Below are positions 50,245 to 61,646 of a DNA stretch of 64,000 nucleotides, in pieces. Each line of letters begins with the position of its first letter. Positions within the stretch are counted from its first letter, which is position 1. The notes under the pieces were generated by a model. The model did not search any database. It saw only the letters and a program-made list of their open reading frames with translations, and was not told the origin of the DNA. Made by a program: the position numbers and the translations under genes. The stretch lies in NCBI RefSeq assembly GCF_000260715.1, contig NC_017834.1, positions 558,001-622,000 on the forward strand. Reading direction: 5' to 3'. This DNA is from Bifidobacterium animalis subsp. animalis ATCC 25527 (GTDB lineage Bacteria > Actinomycetota > Actinomycetes > Actinomycetales > Bifidobacteriaceae).

Positions 50245-51399
50245 ATGGCATACTCTGCAGTTATGAAGGCGGCGATCGGCGAGATGCGCGATGTGCTCAA
50301 AGCCCATGGTCTGGGCCAGCAATCCAAGGAATTCTCGGCACATGGCGAACACAAGCCACATGACGATGCCCCGCTCGTCTTCGTCGCATGCTCTGGCGGC
50401 CGGGATTCATTGGCGCTGGCCGCATGCGCACAGGTGGTGTGCGCCGCATGGGGCATTCGTTGCGGCGCGATTATAGTCGACCATCATCTGCAGGATGCGT
50501 CCCATAAGGTGGCGCAACAGACTGCCCAGACGTGCAGGGAGCTCGGTCTGGAGCCGGTACTCATTGTGGACGTGCAGGTGACGGAACGCGGGCAGGGCAT
50601 CGAGGCGGCCGCACGCGAGGCGCGGTATGCGGCCCTGATCGGCACCGCACGGCGATGGCATGCGGCTGCGGTTCTGCTCGCCCACACCAAGGATGACCAG
50701 GCGGAGAGCATACTCATCGATCTGATCCGTGCCGCCGGAACCGATGCGTTCGCCGGCATGCCGCAAACCCAGCTGTTCGACGATGTGCTGGTATTGCGCC
50801 CTCTGCTCGGCATCACGCGCGCGCAGACGACGCGAATCTGCGAAGACGAAGGACTGCAATACTGGGATGACCCCACCAACGGCGATGCGGTGCCATTAGA
50901 GACCGCGTTGCCGGCAAGCTATCCGCTGCGCTCGCGCGTGCGGCACGACCTCATGCCATACCTGAGCGCATTCGCCGGATGTGACATGGTGGATCGATTG
51001 GCCAGAACAGCGCGGATTGCGCGCCGTGATGTCGAAGCGCTCAATCAGGAGGCCGAGCGTGCGCTTGCGCAGACGGTAGAATTCGAAGGGAACATGCGCA
51101 ATCTGCAGGCAGATCATCTCGCCGATGCCAAGCTCGGTGCGAACCTCGACGCGCGCGCGTTGGAACGGTGGCCCGAGGCGATACGCTACCGTGTGATCGC
51201 CCGGACCTTGGCTGCGTGCGGTCTGGCGTATGCGTCACGGCATGTGGCGGCGGTGGACAAGCTCGTCTCGCAGTGGCACGGACAGGGCAAGGTTGCGCTT
51301 CCCAGTAAATATTCAGCAAAACGTAAGGCTCACGTCATTCGCATATGCGAAGATATTACGCATGCGAATCGTCGATGTGCAAAACGAAATCGATCATGA
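50245..51399 (+). CDS. tilS: tRNA(Ile)-lysidine synthetase
   Basis: This 384-aa enzyme converts C34 of the CAU-anticodon tRNA-Ile to lysidine. The PP-loop FVACSGGRDSLALAA is near residues 47-61, followed by IIVDHHLQ and LLAHTKDDQAESILI. The C-terminal part is a helical TilS domain, shorter than in E. coli. GAAAGGG upstream supports 50245; an ATG at 50263 is a less supported alternative. The last 38 bp overlap hpt, so translation is coupled. Confidence 0.93.
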   Translation: MAYSAVMKAAIGEMRDVLKAHGLGQQSKEFSAHGEHKPHDDAPLVFVACSGGRDSLALAACAQVVCAAWGIRCGAIIVDHHLQDASHKVAQQTAQTCRELGLEPVLIVDVQVTERGQGIEAAAREARYAALIGTARRWHAAAVLLAHTKDDQAESILIDLIRAAGTDAFAGMPQTQLFDDVLVLRPLLGITRAQTTRICEDEGLQYWDDPTNGDAVPLETALPASYPLRSRVRHDLMPYLSAFAGCDMVDRLARTARIARRDVEALNQEAERALAQTVEFEGNMRNLQADHLADAKLGANLDARALERWPEAIRYRVIARTLAACGLAYASRHVAAVDKLVSQWHGQGKVALPSKYSAKRKAHVIRICEDITHANRRCAKRNRS

Positions 51400-51921
51400 G
51401 CTGATCACTCATGACGAGATCATGAAGAGAATCCAAGAAGCCGCGGACCAGGTCAGCGAGGATTACAAACACACGCTGCCGCTACTCGTATGCGTGCTCA
51501 AAGGCGCGGCGAACACGATGACCGCGTTCGCGCAGGCCATGTCGATCCAGGTGGAACTCGACTACATGAGCCTGTCGTCGTACGGTGCGGGCACCTCATC
51601 GAGCGGCACGATCACGGTGCGCCAGGATCTGAGCCGCGATGTGCGCGGCCGGGACGTGATCATCGTGGAAGACATCATCGATTCCGGACGCACGCTCGAC
51701 TGGCTGGTGAACGAGCTGAAGTCGCGTGGAGCGAAATCGGTCGAGATTTTCGCGCTTCTCGAAAAACCGGCTCGACGCGTGATCGATGTTGATGTGAAAT
51801 ATAAGGGATTCGAGATTCCAGACGAATTCGTGGTCGGATTCGGCCTCGACTACGACGAGCAATACAGAAACCTTGACAGCATTGCCGTGCTGAAGCCCGA
51901 AGTGTATGAAGGAGCTGTGCA

Positions 51922-51925
<4 letters not shown>
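51362..51925 (+). CDS. hpt: Hypoxanthine phosphoribosyltransferase
   Basis: This 187-aa purine-salvage enzyme makes IMP/GMP from hypoxanthine/guanine and PRPP. The PRPP-binding motif VIIVEDIIDSGRTLDWL is near residues 98-114. LPLLVCVLKGAANTMTAF provides the flexible-loop region, and the C-terminal VGFGLDYDEQYRNL is typical. It overlaps tilS by 38 bp and ftsH by 4 bp, giving the tilS-hpt-ftsH cluster common in Gram-positives. Confidence 0.95.
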
Positions 51926-54018
<2,093 letters not shown>

Positions 54019-54104
54019 CGAAAACCTGGAAGGCCTGGAGCGCATGCGCCCAGGCCTTCCTCGCATATGCGCCCATGCGAACAGGGAAGAGGAGGGCGAG
54101 GAAT

Positions 54105-54974
54105 ATGACAACCGTGGACTGCAACGGCATCGACTTGGGCAGCAACGAGGACGATACGCGTGTGTGGACGGCGGACGTCAGCTGGATCACCGACGACGAC
54201 CAGCTGGTGGATGCCGAGGATCTGGCCGCACATGTGGCGGCCATCGGGCAGATGATGCTCGGCGTACCCGTTGAGCAGCTTGCCGAGCGCATCGCGGCGC
54301 AGCTGGCGAACCAACCGGTGTTCCGCTCCGTCACCGTCACCGTGCACATGCATTGGAAGGCCCCATTGCGCACCTTCGAACAGCTCAGCGCAACGGTCGC
54401 CGCAAACCGGCAATCCTCGGCCAACCCATCTGCGGCCGCTGCGAATACCGGGGGCGAGGAATCTGCAAGCACGCATGATGGGGCATTGCCGGTCGACCCG
54501 GCATACCACGATGCCGTCATTTCCTTGCGCAGTGCCGCGCCGAATGCCGAGCAGCTGTTCCGTGAGGTCATCGTCACGCTCGACAGCATGCCGGGCAACC
54601 AAGTGGACGGCATCTCCCCACTGTATTTCGTGGGCTCGCTCAACGGAACCGACGGCCATGCCGCCGTGATCAAACTCAGCACCGCAATGGGGACGCGTCA
54701 GCTGAATCAGGTGCTCGATGCGTTGCACACCGCACACGAGGGAGCCCTGCAACTGTCGGTTGTGGCCATAGGCAAGGCGGGGGATGAATCACTGCATGCA
54801 CCGGAGGGCGCGGCGGATCATCATCTCGGCGCTGCCGTGCTTGAGCCGTGGGCTGCCATGGATCCCAATGCCAGCTATAACGGAGACCCACTGGCGTATC
54901 TGCTGGCAATGGCGCCCGACAGCGCACAGGTGGGCGTCGAATCCGAACAGTGGGTTATGGGAGGCGGTCGATGA
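54105..54974 (+). CDS. Degenerate FolB-FolK-like fusion protein
   Basis: This 289-aa protein has an N-terminal part (residues 1-90) that aligns with the second half of dihydroneopterin aldolase (VEQLAERIAAQLANQPVFRSVTVTVH). It lacks the early HGVFDFER-type active-site stretch. The C-terminal part (about 140-285) follows HPPK: AVISLRSAAPNAEQLF in place of the GSNLGD motif, then DGISPLYFVGSLNGTDGHAA. GALQLSVVAIG stands where RTLDLDLIAYG should be, so both Mg-binding Asp are gone. EPWAAMDPNA is still recognisable. Probably an inactive or repurposed remnant. A GGAGGGCGAGGAAT Shine-Dalgarno is present and the DUF3180 gene overlaps by 4 bp. Confidence 0.75.
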   Translation: MTTVDCNGIDLGSNEDDTRVWTADVSWITDDDQLVDAEDLAAHVAAIGQMMLGVPVEQLAERIAAQLANQPVFRSVTVTVHMHWKAPLRTFEQLSATVAANRQSSANPSAAAANTGGEESASTHDGALPVDPAYHDAVISLRSAAPNAEQLFREVIVTLDSMPGNQVDGISPLYFVGSLNGTDGHAAVIKLSTAMGTRQLNQVLDALHTAHEGALQLSVVAIGKAGDESLHAPEGAADHHLGAAVLEPWAAMDPNASYNGDPLAYLLAMAPDSAQVGVESEQWVMGGGR

Positions 54975-55588
54975 AAGCACGCAGAACTCCATGGTGGTGG
55001 TATGTGATTGCCATGCTCGTCGGTCTGCTTGCCGGCATGGGCATCTCGCATCTTGAGGAGACGCGGGGGCTGGGATTGGCCGGCATCCCGTACCTCGCCA
55101 GCGCGGTGATGGTCGTTGTCGGCTTCATTGTGCTCTATCTGGCGTGGCAGGTGCATAAATACACGACCACCGATCCGAAGAAACGTGCGCAGCTCAAGCC
55201 CATGGATTCGGAGCGCTGTGTGAACACGCTCATCGTGTCCAAGGCGCTCGCCATTGCCGGAGCATTGCTCGCCGGCTGGTATGGCGGCCAGATCGTTATG
55301 CTGTACGACCGTTTTGAGGCACCGTTCTTCAGGCATATCGTGATCGAATGCATCATCGCGGTGATTGCGAGCGTCATCGACATGGTGCTCGGCATCATCA
55401 GCGAAGGACTATGCCAGCTGCCGCCGAACATGGGACCGGAGCATCCGAAGGTCGTGCGCAAACGCCGTGAGGAGCGGTTGGCGAGGTTCACGAACAGGGC
55501 GTCTGGCATGCCGATGCAAGCCGCAGGGCAGCATGCCGGCAATAACGGGGCCGATGAGAGCGACAAATGGGAGAAGCCCTGCAATTAG
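54971..55588 (+). CDS. DUF3180 membrane protein
   Basis: This 205-aa protein has four membrane helices: about residues 9-28, 36-60, 92-113 and 122-148. A basic, Gln/Ala-rich cytoplasmic tail follows. DUF3180 is an actinobacterial family that usually follows folK; function is unknown. The ATG overlaps the FolBK-like stop, with GGAGGCGGTCG as Shine-Dalgarno. A very strong hairpin terminates the unit. Confidence 0.85.
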   Translation: MKARRTPWWWYVIAMLVGLLAGMGISHLEETRGLGLAGIPYLASAVMVVVGFIVLYLAWQVHKYTTTDPKKRAQLKPMDSERCVNTLIVSKALAIAGALLAGWYGGQIVMLYDRFEAPFFRHIVIECIIAVIASVIDMVLGIISEGLCQLPPNMGPEHPKVVRKRREERLARFTNRASGMPMQAAGQHAGNNGADESDKWEKPCN

Positions 55589-55632
55589 CCACTATGGCGT
55601 CTGAGACATCCGTGCTCTCTGCTGACTCACTG

Positions 55633-55683
55633 ACGACCTGGCGGCCTGCCTGTTACGCAGAAGCAGGCAGGCCGCCAGGTCGT
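55633..55683. terminator. Long perfect hairpin between convergent DUF3180 and tesB
   Basis: A perfect 20-bp stem with arms ACGACCTGGCGGCCTGCCTG and its complement has an 11-nt loop. No U-tract is present in either direction, but stem stability is high. Confidence 0.8.
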
Positions 55684-55702
55684 GACACAATCCGGCAGAG
55701 GA

Positions 55703-56608
55703 TTAGTCTGTCTGCGGGACGCGAATCATCGCCTCCTGCACCATGCATGCCACGAGATCGCCATCCTGGGAGTACACCTTTGCCGAAGACAGCCCGCGGC
55801 CATGGGCGGCAGTCGGCGTGTCCTGCACATACAGATGCCACTTCGTCACGTCGATGTCGCGATACCACCACATCGAATGATCTATCGATGCGAAGGAAAT
55901 GCCCGGCGTGAGCAGTGTGAGACCGGCACGACGCAGAATGGGCTCGAGCATCACCTGATCGCAGCCGAGCGCGAGCAATGCACGGTGGAAGGTCTGCGAG
56001 ACCTCGATCTCACCCATGGCACGCATCCACAGCATCTGCTTGCCGGTGTCGAGTCTGTGGCTCTCCTCATCGGGGCCGAGCACAATCGGCGAGGAGATGT
56101 AGCGAATGTCGAACGGCGACGTTGTGGCGTAGTACTTCGCGTAGTCGGACTGATCCGCATACGGTTTCATGAGATCCACCGAGCTGGGCAGCGACTCCGG
56201 ATCCGGAACATCGGCCGGCATGGAGTCGAAATATTCGACACCCGGCTGGTCCTTGGTCTGGAAACTCGCAATGGCTGTCAGAATCGAGCCCTGCGATTGC
56301 GTCACATTCACGCGGCGCGCGGAGAAGGAGTGCCCGTCGCGCAGATTCTCCACATCGAACAGCAGATCCTGATGAATGTCGCCCGGAGCGATGAAATACC
56401 CGTGGATCGAATGGGGGAGACGGTCTTCCGGCACGGTCTTCGATGCAGCGATGAGCGACTGCGAGATCACCTGGCCGCCGTATACGCGACCGGTGGGGAA
56501 GTACATGCTCTCGCCGTTGATATAGGTGTGGTCACGGTATTGCGACGGCTCGCCCAGTTTGAGCACGTCGACGATTCGTTGGAGCGGGGTCTTGGTATCG
56601 CTTGCCAT
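55703..56608 (-). CDS. tesB: Acyl-CoA thioesterase II
   Basis: This 301-aa double-hotdog thioesterase hydrolyses acyl-CoA to free acid and CoA. It contains RVYGGQVISQSLIAASKTV, SIHGYFIAPGD and FSARRVNVTQSQGSILTAIASF in the first hotdog. The second has SFASIDHSMWWYRDID and GRGLSSAKVYSQDGDLVA. Length matches TesB (about 285-290). The AGAAGG Shine-Dalgarno fixes the ATG at 56608; the open frame runs 17 codons further. It is a single gene between terminators. Confidence 0.93.
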   Translation of the reverse strand: MASDTKTPLQRIVDVLKLGEPSQYRDHTYINGESMYFPTGRVYGGQVISQSLIAASKTVPEDRLPHSIHGYFIAPGDIHQDLLFDVENLRDGHSFSARRVNVTQSQGSILTAIASFQTKDQPGVEYFDSMPADVPDPESLPSSVDLMKPYADQSDYAKYYATTSPFDIRYISSPIVLGPDEESHRLDTGKQMLWMRAMGEIEVSQTFHRALLALGCDQVMLEPILRRAGLTLLTPGISFASIDHSMWWYRDIDVTKWHLYVQDTPTAAHGRGLSSAKVYSQDGDLVACMVQEAMIRVPQTD

Positions 56609-56783
56609 GTTCTGCCTTCTCGCATGCCATGCAGTCATGCACGGTGTTGCATGCAACACGTGGGTAATCTGCTGTTCTATGTCAATGTGAGTAATCTACA
56701 TGGCGCGTGTTAAGAACGGGCAAAAGAATGTTACGGAGAGCGTAGCGTTCCAATCGGAATCACGCAGTGATGGCGCAGAACGA

Positions 56784-56814
56784 CGAACGGGAAGGCGATC
56801 TGCCTCCCCGTTCG
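56784..56814. terminator. Hairpin after ettA
   Basis: CGAACGGG pairs with CCCGTTCG and GGC with GCC within a 31-nt hairpin, 39 bp beyond the ettA stop (minus strand). It lies in the tesB upstream region. Confidence 0.6.
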
Positions 56815-56852
56815 ATCTGCCATGGGTCGTGGTGTACGACACCACTCTGCGG

Positions 56853-58529
56853 TTAGCGCGTGAGTTTGCGGTGCAAGCGGTGCGGGCGTGCGGCCTCTTC
56901 GCCCAGACGGGCGATCTTGTTCTCCTGGTAGGCCTGGAAATTGCCCTCGAACCAGTACCAATTGGCCGGATGCTCGTCGTCGCCCTCCCACGCCAGAATG
57001 TGCGTGGCGATGCGGTCGAGGAACCAGCGGTCATGGGAGATCACCACGGCGCAGCCCGGGAACTCGATGAGCGCGTTCTCGAGCGACTCCAACGTCTCGA
57101 CATCGAGGTCGTTCGTAGGCTCGTCGAGCAGCAGCAGATTGCCACCCTGCTTCAACGTGAGCGCAAGGTTCAGTCGGTTGCGCTCGCCGCCGGAGAGCAC
57201 GCCGGTGAGCTTCTGCTGGTCGGAGCCCTTGAAGCCGAAGCTGGCCACATAGGCGCGGGTGGGCACCTCGACGCCGCCGACCTCAATGAAGTCGTTGCCG
57301 TCGGAGACCGCCTCCCACAGGTTCTTGTTCGGGTCGAGTCCGGCACGGTTCTGGTCGACGTAGCTGATCTTGACGGTGTCGCCGATCTTGAGATCGCCGC
57401 CTGACAGCGGTTCGAGGCCCACGATCGTCTTGAACAGCGTGGACTTGCCCACGCCGTTCGGGCCGATGACGCCCACGATGCCGTTACGCGGCAACGTGAA
57501 GCTCAGGTCGTCGATGAGCACGCGGTCGCCGAAGGCCTTGTGAATGTGCTCGGCCTCGAGCACGGTGGAGCCCAGGCGAGGTCCTGGCGGAATCTGAATC
57601 TCGGAGAAGTCGAGCTTCTTGGAGTTGCGTGCCTCCTGTTCCATCTGGTCGTAGCGCTCAAGACGGGCCTTGTTCTTGGCCTGACGAGCCTTCGGTGAGG
57701 ACCTCACCCATTCGAGCTCGTTCTTGAGGCGCTTGGCGAGCTTGGCGTCCTTGGCGCCCTGGATCTCCATACGTTTGGCCTTCGTCTCCAAGTAGGTGGA
57801 GTAGTTGCCCTTGTATGGGTAGAGCTGGCCACGGTCGACCTCGCAGATCCATTCGGCCACATTGTCCATGAAGTAGCGGTCGTGGGTGACGGCAATGACG
57901 GCACCCTGGTACTGGTGCAGGAACTTCTCGAGCCACAGGATCGACTCGGCGTCCAAATGGTTCGTGGGCTCGTCGAGCAGCAGCAGGTCGGGAGCCTCGA
58001 GCAGCAGCTTGCACAGCGCCACACGACGGCGCTCGCCGCCGGAGCACACCGACACCGGGGTGTCCGGATCCGGGCACTGCAGCGCGTCCATGGCCTGTTC
58101 GAGCTGCGAGTCGAGATCCCAGCCATTCGCTGCATCAATCTCAGTCTGCAGCTTGCCCATCTCCTCCATGAGGGAGTCGAAGTCGGCATCCGGATTCGCC
58201 ATCTCCTCGCCGATCTGGTTGAAACGCTCGACCTTGGCTGCGATGTCGCCGAACGCCATCTTGATGTTCTCGCCCACGGTCTTGTCTTCATCCAGAGGGG
58301 GTTCCTGCTGCAGGATGCCGACCGTATAGCCGGGGGTGAGCTGTGCCTCGCCGTTGCTCACCGTGTCGAGCCCTGCCATGATCTTGAGCAGTGTGGATTT
58401 GCCCATGCCGTTCGGGCCCACGACACCGATCTTGGCGCCCGGCAGGAAGCTCAGCGTCACGTTGTCGAGAATGACGCGATCGCCATACGCCTTGCGGGCG
58501 TTGATCATCTGATAAATGAATTCTGCCAA
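56853..58529 (-). CDS. ettA: Energy-dependent translational throttle protein EttA (ABC-F)
   Basis: This 558-aa soluble ABC-F protein has two ATPase domains. Walker A motifs are VGPNGMGKSTLLK (near 39) and IGPNGVGKSTLFK (near 355). Signatures are VCSGGERRRVAL and VLSGGERNRLNL, and Walker B LLLLDEPTNHLD and LLLLDEPTNDLD. The P-site-tRNA-interacting linker is rich in Lys/Arg (RLKNELEWVRSSPKARQAK). It binds the ribosomal E site and gates the first elongation step by ATP/ADP ratio. The start codon is TTG, with ACGGAATCAAG in front; the homologous start MAEFIYQM supports it. Confidence 0.95.
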   Translation of the reverse strand: MAEFIYQMINARKAYGDRVILDNVTLSFLPGAKIGVVGPNGMGKSTLLKIMAGLDTVSNGEAQLTPGYTVGILQQEPPLDEDKTVGENIKMAFGDIAAKVERFNQIGEEMANPDADFDSLMEEMGKLQTEIDAANGWDLDSQLEQAMDALQCPDPDTPVSVCSGGERRRVALCKLLLEAPDLLLLDEPTNHLDAESILWLEKFLHQYQGAVIAVTHDRYFMDNVAEWICEVDRGQLYPYKGNYSTYLETKAKRMEIQGAKDAKLAKRLKNELEWVRSSPKARQAKNKARLERYDQMEQEARNSKKLDFSEIQIPPGPRLGSTVLEAEHIHKAFGDRVLIDDLSFTLPRNGIVGVIGPNGVGKSTLFKTIVGLEPLSGGDLKIGDTVKISYVDQNRAGLDPNKNLWEAVSDGNDFIEVGGVEVPTRAYVASFGFKGSDQQKLTGVLSGGERNRLNLALTLKQGGNLLLLDEPTNDLDVETLESLENALIEFPGCAVVISHDRWFLDRIATHILAWEGDDEHPANWYWFEGNFQAYQENKIARLGEEAARPHRLHRKLTR

Positions 58530-58696
58530 CTTGATTCCGTTCTAGTAACGCATGTGATGTGCATCGCAGAGTCTCACGCAAATGCACGACCATTATTCCA
58601 AAAGAGGTCTACAGCGCAAACACCGTGCGAGGCATTGATATTCCGAACTGCAGCCAATCTGCGCACAATCGTTCAAACACCGGATATACTGAGCGA

Positions 58697-59125
58697 ATGC
58701 AGCGAACGATTGTCACCGATACCAGCTTCCTCTCACGCCCCTCGATCTCTGCCGACCCAGCCGACCCGCTCGACGCCGCCATTGCGCAGGATCTGAAGGA
58801 GACGCTCGCCGCGCACCGCGAAGAATGCGTGGGCATGGCGGCGAACATGATAGGCGAGCCGAAGCGCGTGATCGCCTTCGTCGACGAAGGCCTGGGCAGC
58901 GCGATCACTGTCATGTTCAACCCGCAGATCACTGCCGCCGACGGCGAATACGACGCCTGTGAAGGCTGCCTCTCGCTGCACGGCGAGCGCCACACACCGC
59001 GTTTCCGCCGCATCGAGGTCGATTACACGACACGCAAGGGACGCGCTCGCCACGCCACCTTCGCCGACTGGACCGCGCAGATCATTCAGCACGAGATCGA
59101 TCACTGCAACGGCGTGCTCATCTGA
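58697..59125 (+). CDS. def: Peptide deformylase, short gut-type subgroup
   Basis: This 142-aa metalloprotease removes N-formyl groups from nascent proteins. The metal-binding motifs are intact: EGCLSLHGERHTPRF with the Cys ligand, and IIQHEIDHCNGVLI with the HExxH. The first motif, normally GLAAPQIG, is GMAANMIG, so the conserved Gln is missing. As I recall, that variant with the NMIG sequence is common in short deformylases of gut Firmicutes. Length is below the usual 160-200. TATACT lies 6 nt before the ATG, with no Shine-Dalgarno. Likely a second, specialised or acquired copy. Confidence 0.87.
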   Translation: MQRTIVTDTSFLSRPSISADPADPLDAAIAQDLKETLAAHREECVGMAANMIGEPKRVIAFVDEGLGSAITVMFNPQITAADGEYDACEGCLSLHGERHTPRFRRIEVDYTTRKGRARHATFADWTAQIIQHEIDHCNGVLI

Positions 59126-59156
59126 ATCCGAGATCTGCACATCTACGCAGCGCCGC

Positions 59157-60443
59157 TCATTCGCCGAAGACGGCGTCGAGCGCTTGGCGAAGGTCGGCAA
59201 TGATGTCGTCCGGATTCTCGATGCCGCAGCTCAGCCGTACCAGATCCACGCCCACGCCGGCCTCCTCGAGCTGCTCCTCGGTGAGCTGACGATGCGTGGT
59301 GCCGGCAGGGTAGAGTGTGCAGCTACGCGCGTCGGCCACATGCGTGGCGATGGAGATCATCTTCAGATGGTCGAGGAAGGCGGAGACCTTCTCACGGCCG
59401 CCGGGCACGCCGAATGAGATGACGCCGCACGTGCCGTTCGGCATGTACTTCTCGGCCAGGGCATGGTAGCGGTCTGTGGGCAGCTCCGGGCAACTCACCC
59501 AGGAAATACGTGGATCGTCTTCGAGGAATTGCGCAACCGCGCGGGCGTTCGAGCAATGGCGTTCCATGCGCACGCCCAGGGATTCGAGGTGCATGCCCAT
59601 GATCCACGAGTTGATCGGCGCCGGCGTGGAACCAAAGTCACGCATGAGCTGGGCGGTCGCCTTCGTGATGAATGCGGCCTTGCCGAAGTCCTTCGCGTAC
59701 ACGACGCCATGGTACGAATCGTCGGGCGTCGTCATCCCGGGGAACTTCTCGGCGTGCGCCATCCAGTCGAAATTGCCGGAGTCCACAATCGCGCCGCCCA
59801 CGCACGAGCCGTGGCCGTCCATGTACTTCGTCGTGGCGTGGGTGACGATGTCGACGCCGTATTCGAACGGACGGCAGTTGATCGGCGTGGGGAACGTGTT
59901 GTCGACGATGAGCGGCACGCCGTGGCTGTGCGCGGCCTTCGCGAACTTGTCGAAGTCAAGCACGATGAGCGCCGGGTTCGAGATCGACTCGCCGAACACC
60001 GCCTTCGTGTTCGGCTGGAATGCCGCCTCGAGCTCCTCCGGGGAACAGTCCGGGTTCACGAAGGTGCAGGTGATACCCATCTTGCGCATCGTCACGTTGA
60101 TGAGATTGAAGGTACCGCCGTAGATCGCGCTCGATGCGACGATGTGATCGCCTTCGTTGCATATGTTGAACAATGCGAAGAAGTTCGCCGCCTGCCCGCT
60201 TGACGTGAGCATGGCCGCCACGCCGCCCTCCATCTCGCAGATCTTCGCCGCAACCGTGTCGTTCGTGGGGTTCTGCAGGCGTGTGTAGAAGTAGCCGGTC
60301 TCCGACAGATCGAACAGGCGGCTCATCTGTTCGCTCGATGTGTATTTGAACGTCGTCGCCTGAATGATCGGCGGCGTGCGCGATTCGCCGTTGCCCGGCT
60401 GGTAGCCGCCCTGTACGCAGATGGTGTCCACATGCTCGCCCAT
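59157..60443 (-). CDS. metY: O-acetylhomoserine (O-acetylserine) sulfhydrylase
   Basis: This 428-aa PLP enzyme of the Cys/Met-metabolism family forms homocysteine from O-acetylhomoserine and sulfide. Motifs are QGGYQPGNGESRTPPI at the start, the phosphate-binding SSGQAANFFALFN and EFGESISNP-like VFGESISNPAL. The Schiff-base Lys is in VTHATTKYMDGHGSCVGG (near 210) and the C-terminal VRLSCGIENPDDIIADL is typical. Assimilation from sulfide or cysteine synthesis is possible. The AGGAGAG Shine-Dalgarno favours the ATG at 60443. No riboswitch was recognised in the 287-bp upstream region. Confidence 0.93.
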   Translation of the reverse strand: MGEHVDTICVQGGYQPGNGESRTPPIIQATTFKYTSSEQMSRLFDLSETGYFYTRLQNPTNDTVAAKICEMEGGVAAMLTSSGQAANFFALFNICNEGDHIVASSAIYGGTFNLINVTMRKMGITCTFVNPDCSPEELEAAFQPNTKAVFGESISNPALIVLDFDKFAKAAHSHGVPLIVDNTFPTPINCRPFEYGVDIVTHATTKYMDGHGSCVGGAIVDSGNFDWMAHAEKFPGMTTPDDSYHGVVYAKDFGKAAFITKATAQLMRDFGSTPAPINSWIMGMHLESLGVRMERHCSNARAVAQFLEDDPRISWVSCPELPTDRYHALAEKYMPNGTCGVISFGVPGGREKVSAFLDHLKMISIATHVADARSCTLYPAGTTHRQLTEEQLEEAGVGVDLVRLSCGIENPDDIIADLRQALDAVFGE

Positions 60444-60730
60444 GCGTGCTCTCCTGTCTCCTTGAAGCCATCTGGCCGCCATGCCTTCGACGCAGGCGGC
60501 CGCCCTCTCACTGGGGTTGACAACAATCTATCCGGTTCGCGCGTGTCGGCGCCGTGTCGTTCATCTATGTGGACACTCGTCCGCGCAGGTGGATTCCACG
60601 TGATGCCATCGCGCTTGCCGAAATATGGGATGCAATTTAAGATGATCGAGGCGCATCCGCCCGAGTCGCGCAGGTCAAGACGCGCCATATTCCGATTCTG
60701 TGTGCGACCATGTATGTAATAAGGAGCCAT

Positions 60731-61363
60731 ATGTCTACTGGCATCACCCAATCACCCCGTCCATCCTCTTCCCGATTCCGCTGGACGCCGGCGGACATCG
60801 CCCTTGGCGCCGCGCTGGGTGTGGGCTGCGGACTCGTCTTCTGGGGTTTCAACTTCGCCTACACCCCGATTTCATCGATGCTTGGCTCCATTCTGCCTGG
60901 CATTGCGAGTGTTCTGCACGCCGTGTGGTATTTCTCCGGCACGCTCGCCGTGCTCATCCTGCGCAAACCGGGCGCTGCGGTGTATGTGAATGTGGTCGGC
61001 AGTGCAGTTGAAATGCTGCTTGGAAACAACTTCGCGTTCGGATTCGTATTCATTTCGGCGATCCTGCAGGGCATTTTCGCCGAGATCCCGTTCGCTGTGA
61101 CCCGATACCGCGTGTTCAATCTGCCCATGGCCGTGCTCTCCGGTCTGTGCACTGCGCTGGAATACGGCTTCTACTTGCTGTTCTTCCGCTATCAGGGTGT
61201 CGCATTGCTCAGCCCGCGTGGCATTGTGCACATGATCAGCGAGCTGGTGGGCGGTGCGCTCATCGCCGGTGTGTTCAGTTGGCTTCTATTCGTCGCTGTG
61301 GCCAAGACCGGGGCTCTCGACCACTTCGCTTCCGGCCGTGCGGTGCACGTGCGTGAAGAGTAA
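60731..61363 (+). CDS. YkoE-like ECF transporter substrate component
   Basis: This 210-aa membrane protein has five or six helices and YkoE-like features: WTPADIALGAALGVGCGLVFWGFN, ILRKPGAAVYVNVVGSAVEMLLG and ILQGIFAEIPFAVTRYR. YkoE is the S-component for a thiamine precursor (HMP/thiamine) in ECF transporters. The usual ATPase and T-component genes (ykoD, ykoC) are not beside it, so it must share an energising module encoded elsewhere. An AAGGAG Shine-Dalgarno supports the start. No TPP riboswitch was seen upstream. Confidence 0.85.
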   Translation: MSTGITQSPRPSSSRFRWTPADIALGAALGVGCGLVFWGFNFAYTPISSMLGSILPGIASVLHAVWYFSGTLAVLILRKPGAAVYVNVVGSAVEMLLGNNFAFGFVFISAILQGIFAEIPFAVTRYRVFNLPMAVLSGLCTALEYGFYLLFFRYQGVALLSPRGIVHMISELVGGALIAGVFSWLLFVAVAKTGALDHFASGRAVHVREE

Positions 61364-61415
61364 ACGAGGATTGCATTCCGTGCCTCCTCGCCGATTGTGG
61401 ACGCTTTGCGACAGT

Positions 61416-61447
61416 CAGCCGCCCGATGGGGCGGCTGCTTCGTTTTG
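61416..61447 (+). terminator. Terminator after the YkoE-like gene
   Basis: CAGCCGCCC-GAT-GGGGCGGCTG is followed by CTTCGTTTT: a GC-rich stem with a partial U-tract. Confidence 0.85.
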
Positions 61448-61646
61448 GACGCGAGATTCTGTAGAATGCTTGGCATATACCCGATGCGACGTGCGCTATT
61501 GTTCCGAAATGCGAGCAGAACGTTCCTTGATGAGAGACGGACAAATAATCTGTGAACTGTTCAGCTCGCAGCGAATCCATGCAATGGGCATTGGCACACT
61601 CGACAAACAGTACCGGTCCGAGACATGGGGCGATGAGGAAGTAACT

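Noticed and set aside
60444..60730. TPP or SAM riboswitch between metY and the YkoE-like gene
   Set aside because: No CTGAGA / ACCTGA-type TPP core or SAM-box pattern was seen.
61254..61646. N-terminal extension of the coiled-coil membrane protein
   Set aside because: The open frame overlaps the YkoE-like gene and a terminator hairpin; GTG at 61647 has the only good Shine-Dalgarno. Shorter extensions (from 61531) cannot be fully excluded.
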